Shown here in pieces: positions 21,073 through 31,125 of a stretch of DNA of 64,000 bases. Position numbers and translations under genes: made by a program. Positions within the stretch are counted from its first letter, which is position 1; each line of letters starts with the position of its first letter. Origin of the DNA: Panax quinquefolius (taxonomy: Eukaryota > Streptophyta > Magnoliopsida > Apiales > Araliaceae); contig CM035170.1 of NCBI GenBank assembly GCA_020205615.1, positions 39,619,807 through 39,683,806 on the forward strand, in the 5' to 3' direction. The notes under the pieces are model-generated. The model did not search any database, had not been told where the DNA came from, and was given only the letters and a program-made list of their open reading frames with translations.

Positions 21073-22683
21073 ATCATGCTCACTAAGTTCTAGTATACCA
21101 CGTTCATCAATTACTAATCATCCAAACTTTGAATTTACTAACCACATAGCATGATTCTGTTTTAGCTATATTATTACATGTTTATTATACTAACACATCA
21201 TTAGACCAACATATCTCGCTACCCCAAAACTACAATGACAGTGACTGACGGCTCTGCCTCGAGATCGATGTGTGTACGGTTGTACCACTACACATATATT
21301 CTTAGTGATTTTTACATTAGCACCGGTAGAAATTTCAAGTGCTGTGACGAGATCATTGAAACAACATGAGCGATGTCGTTTTTAGCCCAACTAACACGAA
21401 TTTTACACACCAAACAGTGAAATTAACACGTAAAATAAATATACAACTATCATAAACATGATTGCTAACATATTCAACCACTTAGCACAATTTAACAACA
21501 ACTAAAACTATTTTAATTTCTCAATTTTCATGTTTTCATATGAAAACTCCATTTTTGAGTTTCTTCATCAAAAATCATTATTGTGATATCAATTCTTCAC
21601 CAAATCACTTCATTCAAACTACATTATCTTTGTTTCTTAATGAACTAGGATAAACAAGCTTCAATTTACAATTTAGCATACCAATTAACCACTAATTTTG
21701 GTACTTACATAAGCCATATGAGAAAATATCCATAAAACATACACTGTCGTTATTTTTTTTTCTAATATAAACTGAAATTAGCATACAATTCTTGCTTAAA
21801 CTTAACTCCCATCATGATTGACACATACAACTATAAGTACTTAGTAGTATAATCATCATAATTGAATTCTATAGCAACAATTCCAAACATATAAAATTCA
21901 CAAAGTATGAAAATTATTGCCGTAAAACATATCAGAACAGATATGTATATGAAATACTAAGATTATGAACATACCTTAAATTTGCTAATATAATCTTTGC
22001 TAATTGCTGGAAATTACTTACGTTCCCTCTCCAATTCTCTTAAGCAATTCTCTCTAAAACCCTTTGTAATTTTTCTCTGTAGCTTTTCTTAGGCTTAGTC
22101 CATATACATAATACGTAATGTTAAACTAAAACCAACGCTCACCTTTCAAACGTAAAAATTGACACTATACTAATTGCCATTAATAAATTATCAGTTACTA
22201 AAATTATATATATATTATTTATATTTTGTTTAATTAAATTTATAATTTAAATTTTAAAAAAAATCCAAAAGCCATAAGGCTTTGTTTGGCAAACCATTTA
22301 AAATTAAAGAATTAATATTCTTAAACCTTGTTTAGATAAAACTAAATTAAAACTACTTTAATTTATTTTAATACACCTAATAACATAGTTATTTGTCACA
22401 CTATATTTAATTAAGCTTTTCATACTTAATTTAATTAATTCAAATAATAATTAATTAAATAATTCATTTATTCACTTAACTCGATACAAATAATTAACCA
22501 TCAAATTGAAATATTAATATAAAAATAATTTCCTTAACTCATTAATTATTTATTTAACAAATAATTATCCAAATAAAATTAAATCAATTAAACAAATATT
22601 TATTCAACAATAAACACATCCATTAAATATTTATATAATTCAATAAATATTTAATATTACAATTAAAAATTCTTGAATGTTAC
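21073..22683 (-). mobile_element. Gypsy LTR fragment, family D (-)
   Basis: On the minus strand the LTR start at 22683 reads TGTAACATTCAAGAATTTTT and continues with the ATATTTAAT-rich block found at 31126-31330. The 3' end of this LTR is missing: it is cut at 21073 where the family B LTR ends. I see no reading frame. A short GC-richer patch lies at 21235-21300. Confidence 0.6.
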
Positions 22684-22722
22684 ATAATTCCCTCCTTACA
22701 AGAATTATGTCCTTAGAATCAT
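22684..22722 (-). other. Polypurine tract of a lost gypsy element (-)
   Basis: The reverse complement reads AAGGACATAATTCTTGTAAG then GAGGGAATTA and abuts the LTR start; it is the same module as at 31090-31125. Confidence 0.65.
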
Positions 22723-23577
22723 AATTCAAACAATCAAATCATCACAATTCAACATCTTAACCCTATCCATTGAATTTTCCAATTAACAGAGAATATGTAT
22801 TGCAAAGAAGATTAATATAAATTATACATTTAATCCTCTAGATTATATGCTAGCAAAGAGATGGTGAATCTCTCATTCCTCTTGGCCAAAATCACAGAGA
22901 CTTAATCTCACAATTTCCAACTGTATTTTCTCTCTTCTTCCAAGCTCTCTCTCTAAACCCTCTGCTATTTTGGCCTTGGAAGAATATGACGCGAAGTAAT
23001 AAAATGGCCACTCCCACGTACTCTTCTGTTAAAAAAATAAAAAGACGTCAGTTGGAATAAGCCAAAGGCCACAATGCCATGTTTGGCTAATCAAATTTTC
23101 CCCAAACTAGATAATTTTTATATTATTTATATTATATAGTTACTTTGTGTCACACCTTAATTTAGTTTATTTAGATAACTTTAGTTTAGTTAATTTAAAT
23201 AACTTATAATAATAATAATAATAATAATAATCTTATTACCATTATACTTATAATTAATAAATAATTATATATCTAATTTAATTAATAAATTAGAAACATC
23301 ACTTTATTTAATTTATTTATTTCCTTTAAATTAAACAATTCATTTAATTTAATTATTTTCTTAAATATTAAGCAATTGATTTAATTTAATTATTTCCTTA
23401 AATTAAATCCTTGAGATAAAATTAACATTATTGAATTTAATAAACATTAACCAATTTAGTTACTAAATTAATTCACTACAATTCATCAATTATTTATTTC
23501 CTCAATAAATAAATTATTTGATATATTTATTTAATTTAATTAATATTTAAATAAAAATACAAATTTCTCGATCGTTA
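22723..23577 (-). mobile_element. Gypsy-type LTR fragment, family F (-)
   Basis: Minus-strand start TGTAACGATCGAGAAATTTG at about 23577, then AT-rich U3-like sequence, an (AAT)n run at 23206-23232, and a pyrimidine/purine-rich leader-like stretch near 22920-22960 resembling the transcribed part of other LTRs here. No polypurine tract follows 23577. Assigned from its terminus and composition only. Confidence 0.45.
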
Positions 23578-24096
23578 CAAAATATAACTGCTTAAATAGA
23601 AACATATTTGATTCAAAGCTTAACACAACTTATTTGCTTACTTAGAAGCATTTTCACTCTAAAAGTTGTTTAAACTTAAAGTGACTTTTCTTTACTCCTT
23701 AAAGAATAATTCTTTATAAATTTGCATTAAATTATATATCTACTTAAATAGAAGCATTTTTGAGCCAAATCCAAAATTGACTTATTTGTTTATTCAAGAA
23801 GCATTTTTCTCACAAAATATAAAAGTTATTTAAACTTTTATAACAGTGCATAATTTACATATTTGCTTACACAGAAGCATTATTTGATCAAAGCACAAAT
23901 TAATATCTTCTTACTAAGAAACATATTTTCTCAAGTATAAAAGTCTTTAAACTTTTATAAATATATTTGCTCTTTAACTCTTATCTGCTTATTTGAGAAG
24001 CATCAATCTGTACTAAATTCTTATCTGCTTATTTAAGAAACATCCATCTATAATAAATTCTTATTTGCTTATTTGAGAAGCACATTATTGTAAAAA
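23578..24096. repeat. AT-rich region with tandem 40-bp units
   Basis: No gene. Three clear 40-bp units starting CTTATCTGCTTATTTGAGAA lie at 23982-24095 (third shortened). Upstream, looser copies containing ACTTATTTGCTTA and AGAAGCAT repeat at irregular 50-130 base spacing from 23600, often with AAAAGTT...AACTTTTA inverted pairs. Confidence 0.6.
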
Positions 24097-24852
24097 GAGA
24101 AAAGGTCAGAGTTAGTTTATTTTATGTACTTGGGAGAAAGACGAGTAATTCTTCGACCAAGAACAAAGTTTTAAAGAGGTAAGCAGGAAGTTGGGTCTCT
24201 AGTGTACTCTCTAGTCTTTAATCTGTGGAACATCTGACGTGGAAGGGATGAGGGACTATTACTTGGTCCTTTTTCTTTCTGTTTGATTCGGTTTAGGCCA
24301 TATGGTGCATTTGGTGCTTTGGTGCTATGAAGCCAGTGAGAGGCTGGCCATGGGTTTTTTTTACGCTTGGTGGCCTGTTGTAGGAAAGTTGATATTGCAG
24401 TGGGTGGTCTTCACAGTCTTGTGAGCTGGGACGGTTTAAGTGTTGTGGTCTGATTGGGCTAGTGATGGGCTCTTATGCCCTTTGTTGGGATTACTTTACC
24501 TGGAATTCCATTTTTTTCTTGCTATGTTTGTGAGCTGATTCTGCAGTTCTGGGAGTTGATGCAGTGGGGCTACTTTTTGACCTCCTTATTGTTGATCATG
24601 TTTTGGATGGGCATAGTGCTTGTTTCTCTTGCTCTCTTATGCTATCTTATGTAAAAATGATAGTCTTATGCTCTCTTATGTAAAAATAATAGTTTTTGTT
24701 ATAGCTTGTTGGGCATAATGCATGTAATCTTTTATAGTCATGACATCATAGGGCATGTCCTATGATGTCTATGCTATATTCTGATTGGGTTTTCTCCAAT
24801 GAGGTTTGTAATTTCTTTTTTTTAATATAGTTTAAAATTAGCAACAAAAAAA
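24097..24852 (+). mobile_element. LINE 3' end (5'-truncated)
   Basis: A G/T-rich stretch unlike its neighbours ends in TTTGTAATTTC, a T run, TTTAATATAG and a short A tail (24845-24852), the usual look of a plant L1 3' UTR. No ORF2 motif is present, so it would be a strongly 5'-truncated copy. It abuts the broken end of gypsy element 2. I could not find a clear target duplication. Confidence 0.5.
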
Positions 24853-25560
24853 ATGCTACCACGTAAGCTACCTCTCCTACCCTTTTTAATATCTCGAAGA
24901 TACCTTTAGAAATACGTACGAGCCTACTTCAAACTCTCTGTTCATTCGATGTGAATCTGCATACTTCGTCTATCTGTCTTGAGCTGCTACCAATCGCATT
25001 CGTATCAACTTGACTATATCCGCTGTTTGTTGCACCAATTCGGGTCCTAGCATTCGGCGTTCTCCTACTTCATCCCAACATAATGGTGTTTTACACTTCC
25101 GTCCGTATAAAGCTTAGTAAGGTGGCATGCATATGCTCGCATGATAACTGTTATACGTAAATTCAACTAATAGTAGATGGTTATCCCAACTACCCTTGAA
25201 ATCCATAACGCAAGATCTCAGCATATCTTCTAGCATCTGAATTGTCCTTTCGCTCTGCCCATCTATTAATGGATGATACGATGTACTTAACTTCAACTGT
25301 GTTCCCATCTGTTCTTGTAGACTTCTCCAAACGCTTAATGTGAATCGTTGATCATGATCTGACACTATCGAAACTGGTACTCCATGTCTGAAAATAATTT
25401 CCTTAATATAAAGTTTATCTAACTGATCTAAGTTAAACATAACCCTTATTGGCAAAAGGTTAGCCGACTTCGTCAACCGGTCAACTATTACCCAAATATC
25501 GGCGTACCCTTTTTGAGTAATTGGAAGTCCCACCACAAAGTCAATCGTTGATGTTCAGCC
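24853..25560 (-). pseudogene. pol: Integrase core and C-terminal part, element 2
   Basis: The frame 25114-25536 reads through [29 protein letters not shown] and DGQSERTIQMLEDML. The catalytic triad is complete: first Asp at 25540-25542 (DFVVGLP), second Asp 60 residues later, and Glu exactly 35 residues beyond (D,D35E). After a stop at 25114 the C-terminal helix continues (GRKCKTP, LCWDEVGERRMLGPELVQQ, AAQDRQTKYADSHR) and ends at 24853, where the LINE tail joins. The GPY/F and chromodomain modules, polypurine tract and 3' LTR are lost. Confidence 0.9.
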
Positions 25561-25988
25561 TTAACATTTTGACAAGTTAAGCACCTACTCACATATTTTT
25601 CTATCTCTCTCTTCATATTCGGCCACCAAAAACTCTGTCAAATAAGGTCTTGATACATCTTAGTACTACCATGATGAATCAAGTACCTTGAACTATGAGC
25701 CTTTTGTAATACTTCTTCCTTCAATTTCGTCTCATTCGGAACCCAAATTCTTCCTTCAAATCTTAATAATCCCTCATTATCAAGACTATACTTTAATTCT
25801 TTTTCATCGGCTAGCCGCTTCTTCATCTGGTCACACTCATCATTTCTATGGTGTATCTCCTTCACTCTCTCTTCAATGGTAGATCGAATCGCCGTTGTAA
25901 ACAATCTTTGACTCGATTCTCTGGGTAACTTTACCTCTAACTCCATTCTAGTCATCTCTGTTATTACCTCAGTTTGAGCTGTTAACAT
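25561..25988 (-). pseudogene. pol: Integrase zinc-finger region and linker, element 2
   Basis: The frame 25638-25988 holds the connector (VKEIHHRNDECDQMKKRLAD, LRFEGRIWVPN) and [18 protein letters not shown], the His pair of the HHCC finger. The Cys pair follows after a frameshift near 25637 (region 25561-25600, reading CLTCQN-like). This module binds the element DNA ends together with the core. Confidence 0.85.
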
Positions 25989-26400
25989 AGATAACTTTTC
26001 CTGGCCCTATCTATTTAAGGTGTCGGCCACTACATTGGGTTTTCCTAGGTGATACAAAATATCGCATTCGAAATCCTTTATCAACTCCAGCCATCTCCTT
26101 TGTCTCATATTTAAATCTTTTTGTGTGAAGATATATTTTAGAGTTTTATGGTCCGTGTATATCTCACATTTTACCCCATATAAATAATGCCTCCATATCT
26201 TTAAGGAAAACACTACCGCGGCCAGTTCCAGATCATGAGTCTGATAAACTTTCTTATAATCCTTTAACTGTCGTGATGCATACGCAATGACCTTTCCATG
26301 CTGAATGAGCACGCATCCAAGTCCTCTATGCGAAGCATCGCTATAAACTACAAAATTCCCTGTATCATCAGGTAAAGATAATACAGGTGTGTCACTTAAC
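25989..26400 (-). pseudogene. pol: RNase H domain, element 2
   Basis: [58 protein letters not shown] and [12 protein letters not shown] give all four conserved acidic regions, more complete than in element 1. The reading frame is open from at least 26340 to 26007. A stop at about 26006 interrupts the join to the integrase linker. Confidence 0.9.
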
Positions 26401-27087
26401 TTTTCTTCAGTTCTTAAAAATTATCTTCACACTTCTCAGTCCACACATACTTCAATGTCTTCCTTGTCAAATTAGTCCACAGAGTAGCTATCTTCAAAAA
26501 ATCTTGAATAAATCTTTGATAGTATCCCGCTAACCCTAGGAAACTCCGTACCTCAATCGGCGTTTTTGGCTATTTCCAATTAATCAATGCTTCCACCTTT
26601 GATGGGTCTACTAAAATTCCAATGCGGTCGATAACATGTCCTAAAAATTATACCTTTTCTAGCCAAAATTCACACATAGTGAATTTTTCATATAATTTCT
26701 CCTTCCTTAATGTCTCCAACACTATTCTTAGGTGTTCAGTGCGATCTTTTGGTGTCATAGAATAAACTAGAATATCATCGATAAACACTACGACAAAGTT
26801 GTCCAAATATTGTTTGAACACTCTATTCATCATATCCATAAATGCACCTGGTGCATTCGTCAACCCAAACGACATCACCAGAAACTCGTAATGGCCGTAA
26901 CAAGTCCTGAATGCCGTCTTAGGTACATCCTCCTTTCTAACCTTCAACTGACGATACCCCGTTCACAAATCTATTTTAGAAAAATACTTTGCCCCTTTCA
27001 ACTGATCAAAGATATCATCGATCTTGGGCAATGGGTATTTATTCTTTATTGTTAACTTGTTTAACTCTCGGTAGTCGATACAAAGTC
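26401..27087 (-). pseudogene. pol: Reverse transcriptase, element 2
   Basis: [20 protein letters not shown] and [15 protein letters not shown] lead, after a stop, into an open frame (26648-26947) with [35 protein letters not shown] and the active site [10 protein letters not shown] (26774-26785, both Asp present). A connection region with frameshifts follows down to RNase H. Few changes separate it from an open frame, so this is the best RT in the window. Confidence 0.9.
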
Positions 27088-28047
27088 TCAATGATTCGTC
27101 CTTCTCTTCACAAATAGTATCAGTGCTCCCCACGAAGAAACACTCTGTTGAATGTACTTCCTATCCAACAGTTCTTGTAATTGAACCATCAACTCCTTCA
27201 TTTCTACTGGTGCCATATGATACGGTGCCCTTGAAACTGGTGCCGCTCCTGGCACAATATCTATTATTAATTTGATCTCCCTATTGGGTGGAAGACCTGG
27301 TAATTCGCTTGGAAATACATCAACAAATTCTTTAACTATAGGTATTTGTTCCATCGTTGCTCCCACTCTCTGGGTATCAACAACATGACACAAATAACTT
27401 ACACATCCCTTCCTGAATATTTTCCTAGTTTTTGTAATGGTAAGACAACACGAACGTCCTGGTGATTTATTACCGTAAAACACTACATTAGGTTGTCTCA
27501 ACATTCTAATGTTTACACATTTCTTTTGACAATCTATAATTGTTCCATGGTTAAACAACCAATCCATCCCGAGAATTACATCGAATTCTCCCAACTTTAT
27601 CGGTATCAAATCTATCGATAATTTACAACCTCGTATTTCTACACAACAATGCCTATAAATATTTTCAAAATGAATTATTTCTTCGTTTGATATCTTGATA
27701 TTCAAAGGTATAGGCAATCTTTCAGGAAGTAATCCTAATCGTTTAGAAAAATCATATGCTATGAAAGAACAAGTAGCACCAGAATCAAACAACATATAAG
27801 CATTTATATCGTTGATTAGGATAATACATGCAACTACATCCCCTGATGCAACTACATCTTGGACCATCATGTTAAAGGTGCGGGTCATCGACCTATTCGT
27901 CTGAGCTGGACCGCCAATAGCTAACTTACCACTATTAGTGCCCTTATTCCCATCCGTCCCCTTCTTCGGGCAATTCTTCGCCATGTGATCATTTGATCCA
28001 CATAAGAAGCATCCATGGTTCTTCTTCGAACTTGGACAGTTAGGCAA
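27088..28047 (-). pseudogene. pol: Zinc knuckle, protease and RT start, element 2
   Basis: A 319-codon open stretch. It starts inside the nucleocapsid: CFLCGSNDHMAKNC (residues 13-26) is the second CCHC knuckle. The protease active site DSGATCSFIA starts at residue 88 (27778-27786), with VILGMDWLFNHGTIIDCQKK as the protease flap/C-terminal region. RT begins at about residue 235 (DVFPSELPGLPPNREIKLII) and reaches [13 protein letters not shown] before a frameshift. The listed first Met is internal to gag-pol. Confidence 0.9.
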
Positions 28048-28963
28048 AATGTTCCCCTCCTATCCACAGTTATAACACACCGCTTTTCCCTTGAGACAGA
28101 CTCCTAAGTGAGTCTTTCCATAGTTCTTGCATGCCTCCATCCTTTTCTTAGGATCTCCTTGCTTTACTCTAGTATTCCCAGAGTTAAAACATTTCCTCTT
28201 CTTTCCGTTGCCACTCCCACTGGCTCCCTCCATTTTTACTCCCCCTTCTACCTTATTCTTGTTCTTCTTCTCTCTGTGGTATTGACTTAGAGCCTCATTA
28301 CCACCCTCGGTAATTATTTCCTTCTCTAGAATGGTTCCAAAAGAATTACTTTGGAATACTGATATCCGGCTATATAGCCAGGGTTTCAAGCCTTGCTCGA
28401 ATCTCCTAGCCTTCCTCACCTCTGTATCCACCTGATGTGGAGCAAACCTCTCCAGTTCATTGAATTTGGTCGCATATTTGGGAACTGTCATTTCCCCTTA
28501 TTTTAGTTCTAGGAACCACATCTCCATCCTCCCCTGCATACTCGTGGGAAAGTAGTTCTAAAAGAAAATCTCCCTGAACCGTGTCCACATTAGGTTTTTT
28601 ATACCATCCCTAGCCTGGCTTTGCCTCCCACCAGAAGTTGGACTCTCCCTTCATCTTATAGGTAGCAAAAGAAACCGTTTGCCCCTCTTCGACATTTGCA
28701 ATAACAAATGCCTTCTCAATTTCTTTCGCCCAAGTCTGGGCTTCTATAGGGTTCGTAGTTCCTTTGAACTCCGGCGGACCTACACTCTAAAAACCCTTAA
28801 ATGTAGTAGCCGGTACTACTACAGGATTTATGGGTATATTTGCCCCATTTCTATTAAAAACAGCCGTTAATAAATTAACAAACTCTTGCATTGGATTAAC
28901 TGGTCCCCCTTCAGGTTGATTCACATTGGCTTCTTGATTTCGTTGTCTTCTTCTTGGTGGCAT
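28048..28963 (-). pseudogene. gag: Gag, element 2
   Basis: Starts at 28963 with MPPRRRQRNQEANVNQPEGG, without the codon-7 stop of elements 1 and 3. Stop at about 28787, then NFWWEAKPG, a frameshift, and an open frame (28060-28491) with MTVPKYATKFNELERFAPHQ, FEQGLKPWLYSRIS and a basic tail ending CKNYGKTHLGVCLKGKAVCY. The first CCHC knuckle carries a stop after CYNCG (CAG-to-TAG type) and Asn where the His should be, so it is doubly damaged. Confidence 0.88.
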
Positions 28964-29281
28964 CTTTATGTTAAAAAATAAATAACACTTCATTATTACT
29001 TTCTTCTTGTTAATTAGTTAATATTCCTTATTAAACAATAACTTTGAACTAATTGCACAATATGTTCTATAAAAGGCTTATATTGATATGTTTCTTCCTT
29101 GTAGTATAATACAACATCATTCATCATTACACAGCCTTACCTGATTACATTACTTTTCCGCCATTACTTTCCAAAAATTGGGATTTACAAAAAACTACCC
29201 TTTGATATACAAAAGAGGGTTTTACGTCACTACATAATACATCATATTTACATATCTAACTCTACTATAGTACTAATTAGG
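28964..29281 (-). other. Spacer between upstream ORF and gag, element 2
   Basis: About 320 bases without a gene. AT-rich; the equivalent spacer in element 3 is 34220-34504 and shares the block at 29204-29225 (AGAGGGTTTTACGTCACTAC) with 34240-34265 in inverse orientation, which supports common descent. Confidence 0.6.
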
Positions 29282-29894
29282 TTACATTTGCCGTATGGAA
29301 TTCTCATAATCCGCATTGGCAAGACTGGCTATAACATCTCAACTGATAGTATGCCCAGTCTGCCCTGCCTCTACAGGATACTCTGCAACTTACCACTGAA
29401 AATCCCCGTGAGAACTCCTATGTATATAGAACATTCTGCTAATCTTTTCCTTCTTAGCCTTTAGCTCCTGCCTAAGCTCAAAGGCCTCATGTTTCAGCTC
29501 AGGGACCTTATCCTTTGCCAAAACCTTCTCGTCATGCTCCTCCTCCCACATCGTCTCCATGTCTTTCTTGTTTACCATGGATCTCCTCCTTCAACTCTCT
29601 CACCTCCTTCCCTAACTGGATATTTCTATCCAATATCGTCATGAATAACGCCTTCATTGACTCCCCCGGAGTCATCTCTTCTACAGGTGCTACCGTATTA
29701 AACGACACCACCTCCACCTCCTCATCTGACATGCCATCAAATAAGGATATGAATCCTAAGTTCTCCGAGTCTTCTGACTCCACCACCACCACCACTGACA
29801 ACTCTACTACAGGTGTTGATAAAATTTCTACTTGATTCACAGACTCCTCACTAATGATATGTATATCCCTATACATCAAGTTATCTCCTGACAT
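29282..29894 (-). pseudogene. Coiled-coil upstream ORF, element 2
   Basis: Lies between the primer site (about 175 bases upstream of its ATG at 29894) and gag. The N-terminal half is acidic (MSGDNLMYRDIHIISEE, runs of Val then SEDSENLGF); from TPGESMKALFMTIL onward heptad-like helices follow (LDRNIQLGKEVRELKEE). One frameshift at about 29575 links to the second half, HDEKVLAKDKVPELKHEAFE and KISRMFYIHRSSHGDFQW, then one stop and a conserved tail (AGQTGHTIS, ending 29282). Element 3 has a clear homologue. Function unknown; no nucleic-acid or enzyme motif seen. Confidence 0.7.
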
Positions 29895-30060
29895 CTACAA
29901 CAAAACAAATTAGTTTGATTAGTACACATCATTAAAATAGTAAAAACACATATCACGTTTAATGCATTTTTAGGGTTAACTTCATCTTTTACTTCTTTAA
30001 ATCTTCTTAAGGTTATGGCTTAAGGTTCTTTTCCCCCCTTAAGTTTTATAACCTACAGAT

Positions 30061-30069
30061 TTGATACCA
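30061..30069 (-). other. Primer binding site, element 2
   Basis: The reverse complement TGGTATCAAATCTG lies five bases inside the LTR end; it matches the Met-tRNA type for nine bases and then diverges. Confidence 0.7.
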
Positions 30070-30074
30070 ACCTT

Positions 30075-31062
30075 TGATGCCCCCAAATCCAGGTATCTTC
30101 CAACCCGACAGATGGTGCTACACGGTGATACAGTTCACACATACATTCAATTGAAATACCTCAAAAGAGTGAATATGTCTTCTATATATTACAAAACAAT
30201 ATTTCCTTTCCCAGGTTCTTTGTAACCATTACATGTGTTCTTTGTCATAATATCAAATAATTACAACATTAATACTATACTATTACAAAGGCAACTTATT
30301 TTTCTGCCTTAGCCTTCCCTTTATCTTTACTAGGTCCTTCAGTCCGTTGGGTCTTAGTTGCATTCATATGGTTCAAGCAAGAGTGAGCATAACTAGCTCA
30401 ACAATTATGACAATATCATTTAAGAAATAGGTTTGAATTATATGAATCGTATATCTTCTATAAATGAATCAATAGTTATGAAGTACTATAGATAATTAAA
30501 AATAGCACTTCTCTTTTCTTTAAAACGTTTCACAATGAACAACATTTGTTAAACATAACTTTTGGTCAAAGACCATGAACATTCCATTCTTTCTTTGAAA
30601 AGGACAACCCGACACCAAGTTTGCAAGTTTGGCATATCTTACGAGCATGTCTAGGTGATCAGCCTATAGTACTCTATGTTGTACAACACTACTTCATTAA
30701 ACATATATACGTTTAAGTTTTGGCAACCACACGTGCATGTTGTTTGACGACAAAACATTTGTTTATTCATACTCAGTCTTTCTTTAAAATCCATACCAAA
30801 ATAATTGGCAAAACATAACAACATTTAATAATATTTTGATAGATTGTAAGGAAATCCATAAAACAAATTAAGTCTAGCCAAAGGAATTGCTTCGACTTCT
30901 CTATACATCAATTCATGCGTAAGATACATGAATTGCAAAGCTTGTCCGAAAGAACATAGACAAGGGTTTAGAACATTTGCCTTCAGTGTCTTCTACAGTT
31001 ATTACAATTTTCCTTTGAGTCTTTAAGGATTATACAATACATAATCACATAACATACCACAT
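30075..31062 (-). mobile_element. Truncated 5' LTR of element 2 (family C)
   Basis: Plus-strand start TGATGCCCCCAAATCC. Matches, inverted, 49240-49764 and on to about 45710, i.e. the last ~1 kb of the element 3 LTR, including the block around CTCACTCTTGCTTGAACCAT. Similarity stops at about 31062, where the plus-oriented polypurine tract of another element begins. The promoter half is therefore missing. Confidence 0.75.
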
Positions 31063-31125
31063 TAGGTGTAACGAATGATTTGTTTGAGTTGTGATTCTGA
31101 GGACAGAATCCTTGTAAGGAGGGAA
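31063..31125 (+). other. Polypurine tract of a lost gypsy element (+)
   Basis: GAGGACAGAATCCTTGTAAG then GAGGGAA directly before an LTR start. No pol precedes it; it abuts the inverted family C LTR. Confidence 0.65.

Noticed and set aside
24097..24852. A host gene fragment or pseudogene, suggested by the G/T-rich composition
   Set aside because: No frame or splice pattern found; the T-rich end with a short A tail fits a LINE 3' end better.
29515..29835. 106-codon plus-strand Ser/Thr/Pro-rich frame
   Set aside because: It is the opposite strand of the upstream ORF of element 2, whose homologue in element 3 supports the minus-strand reading.
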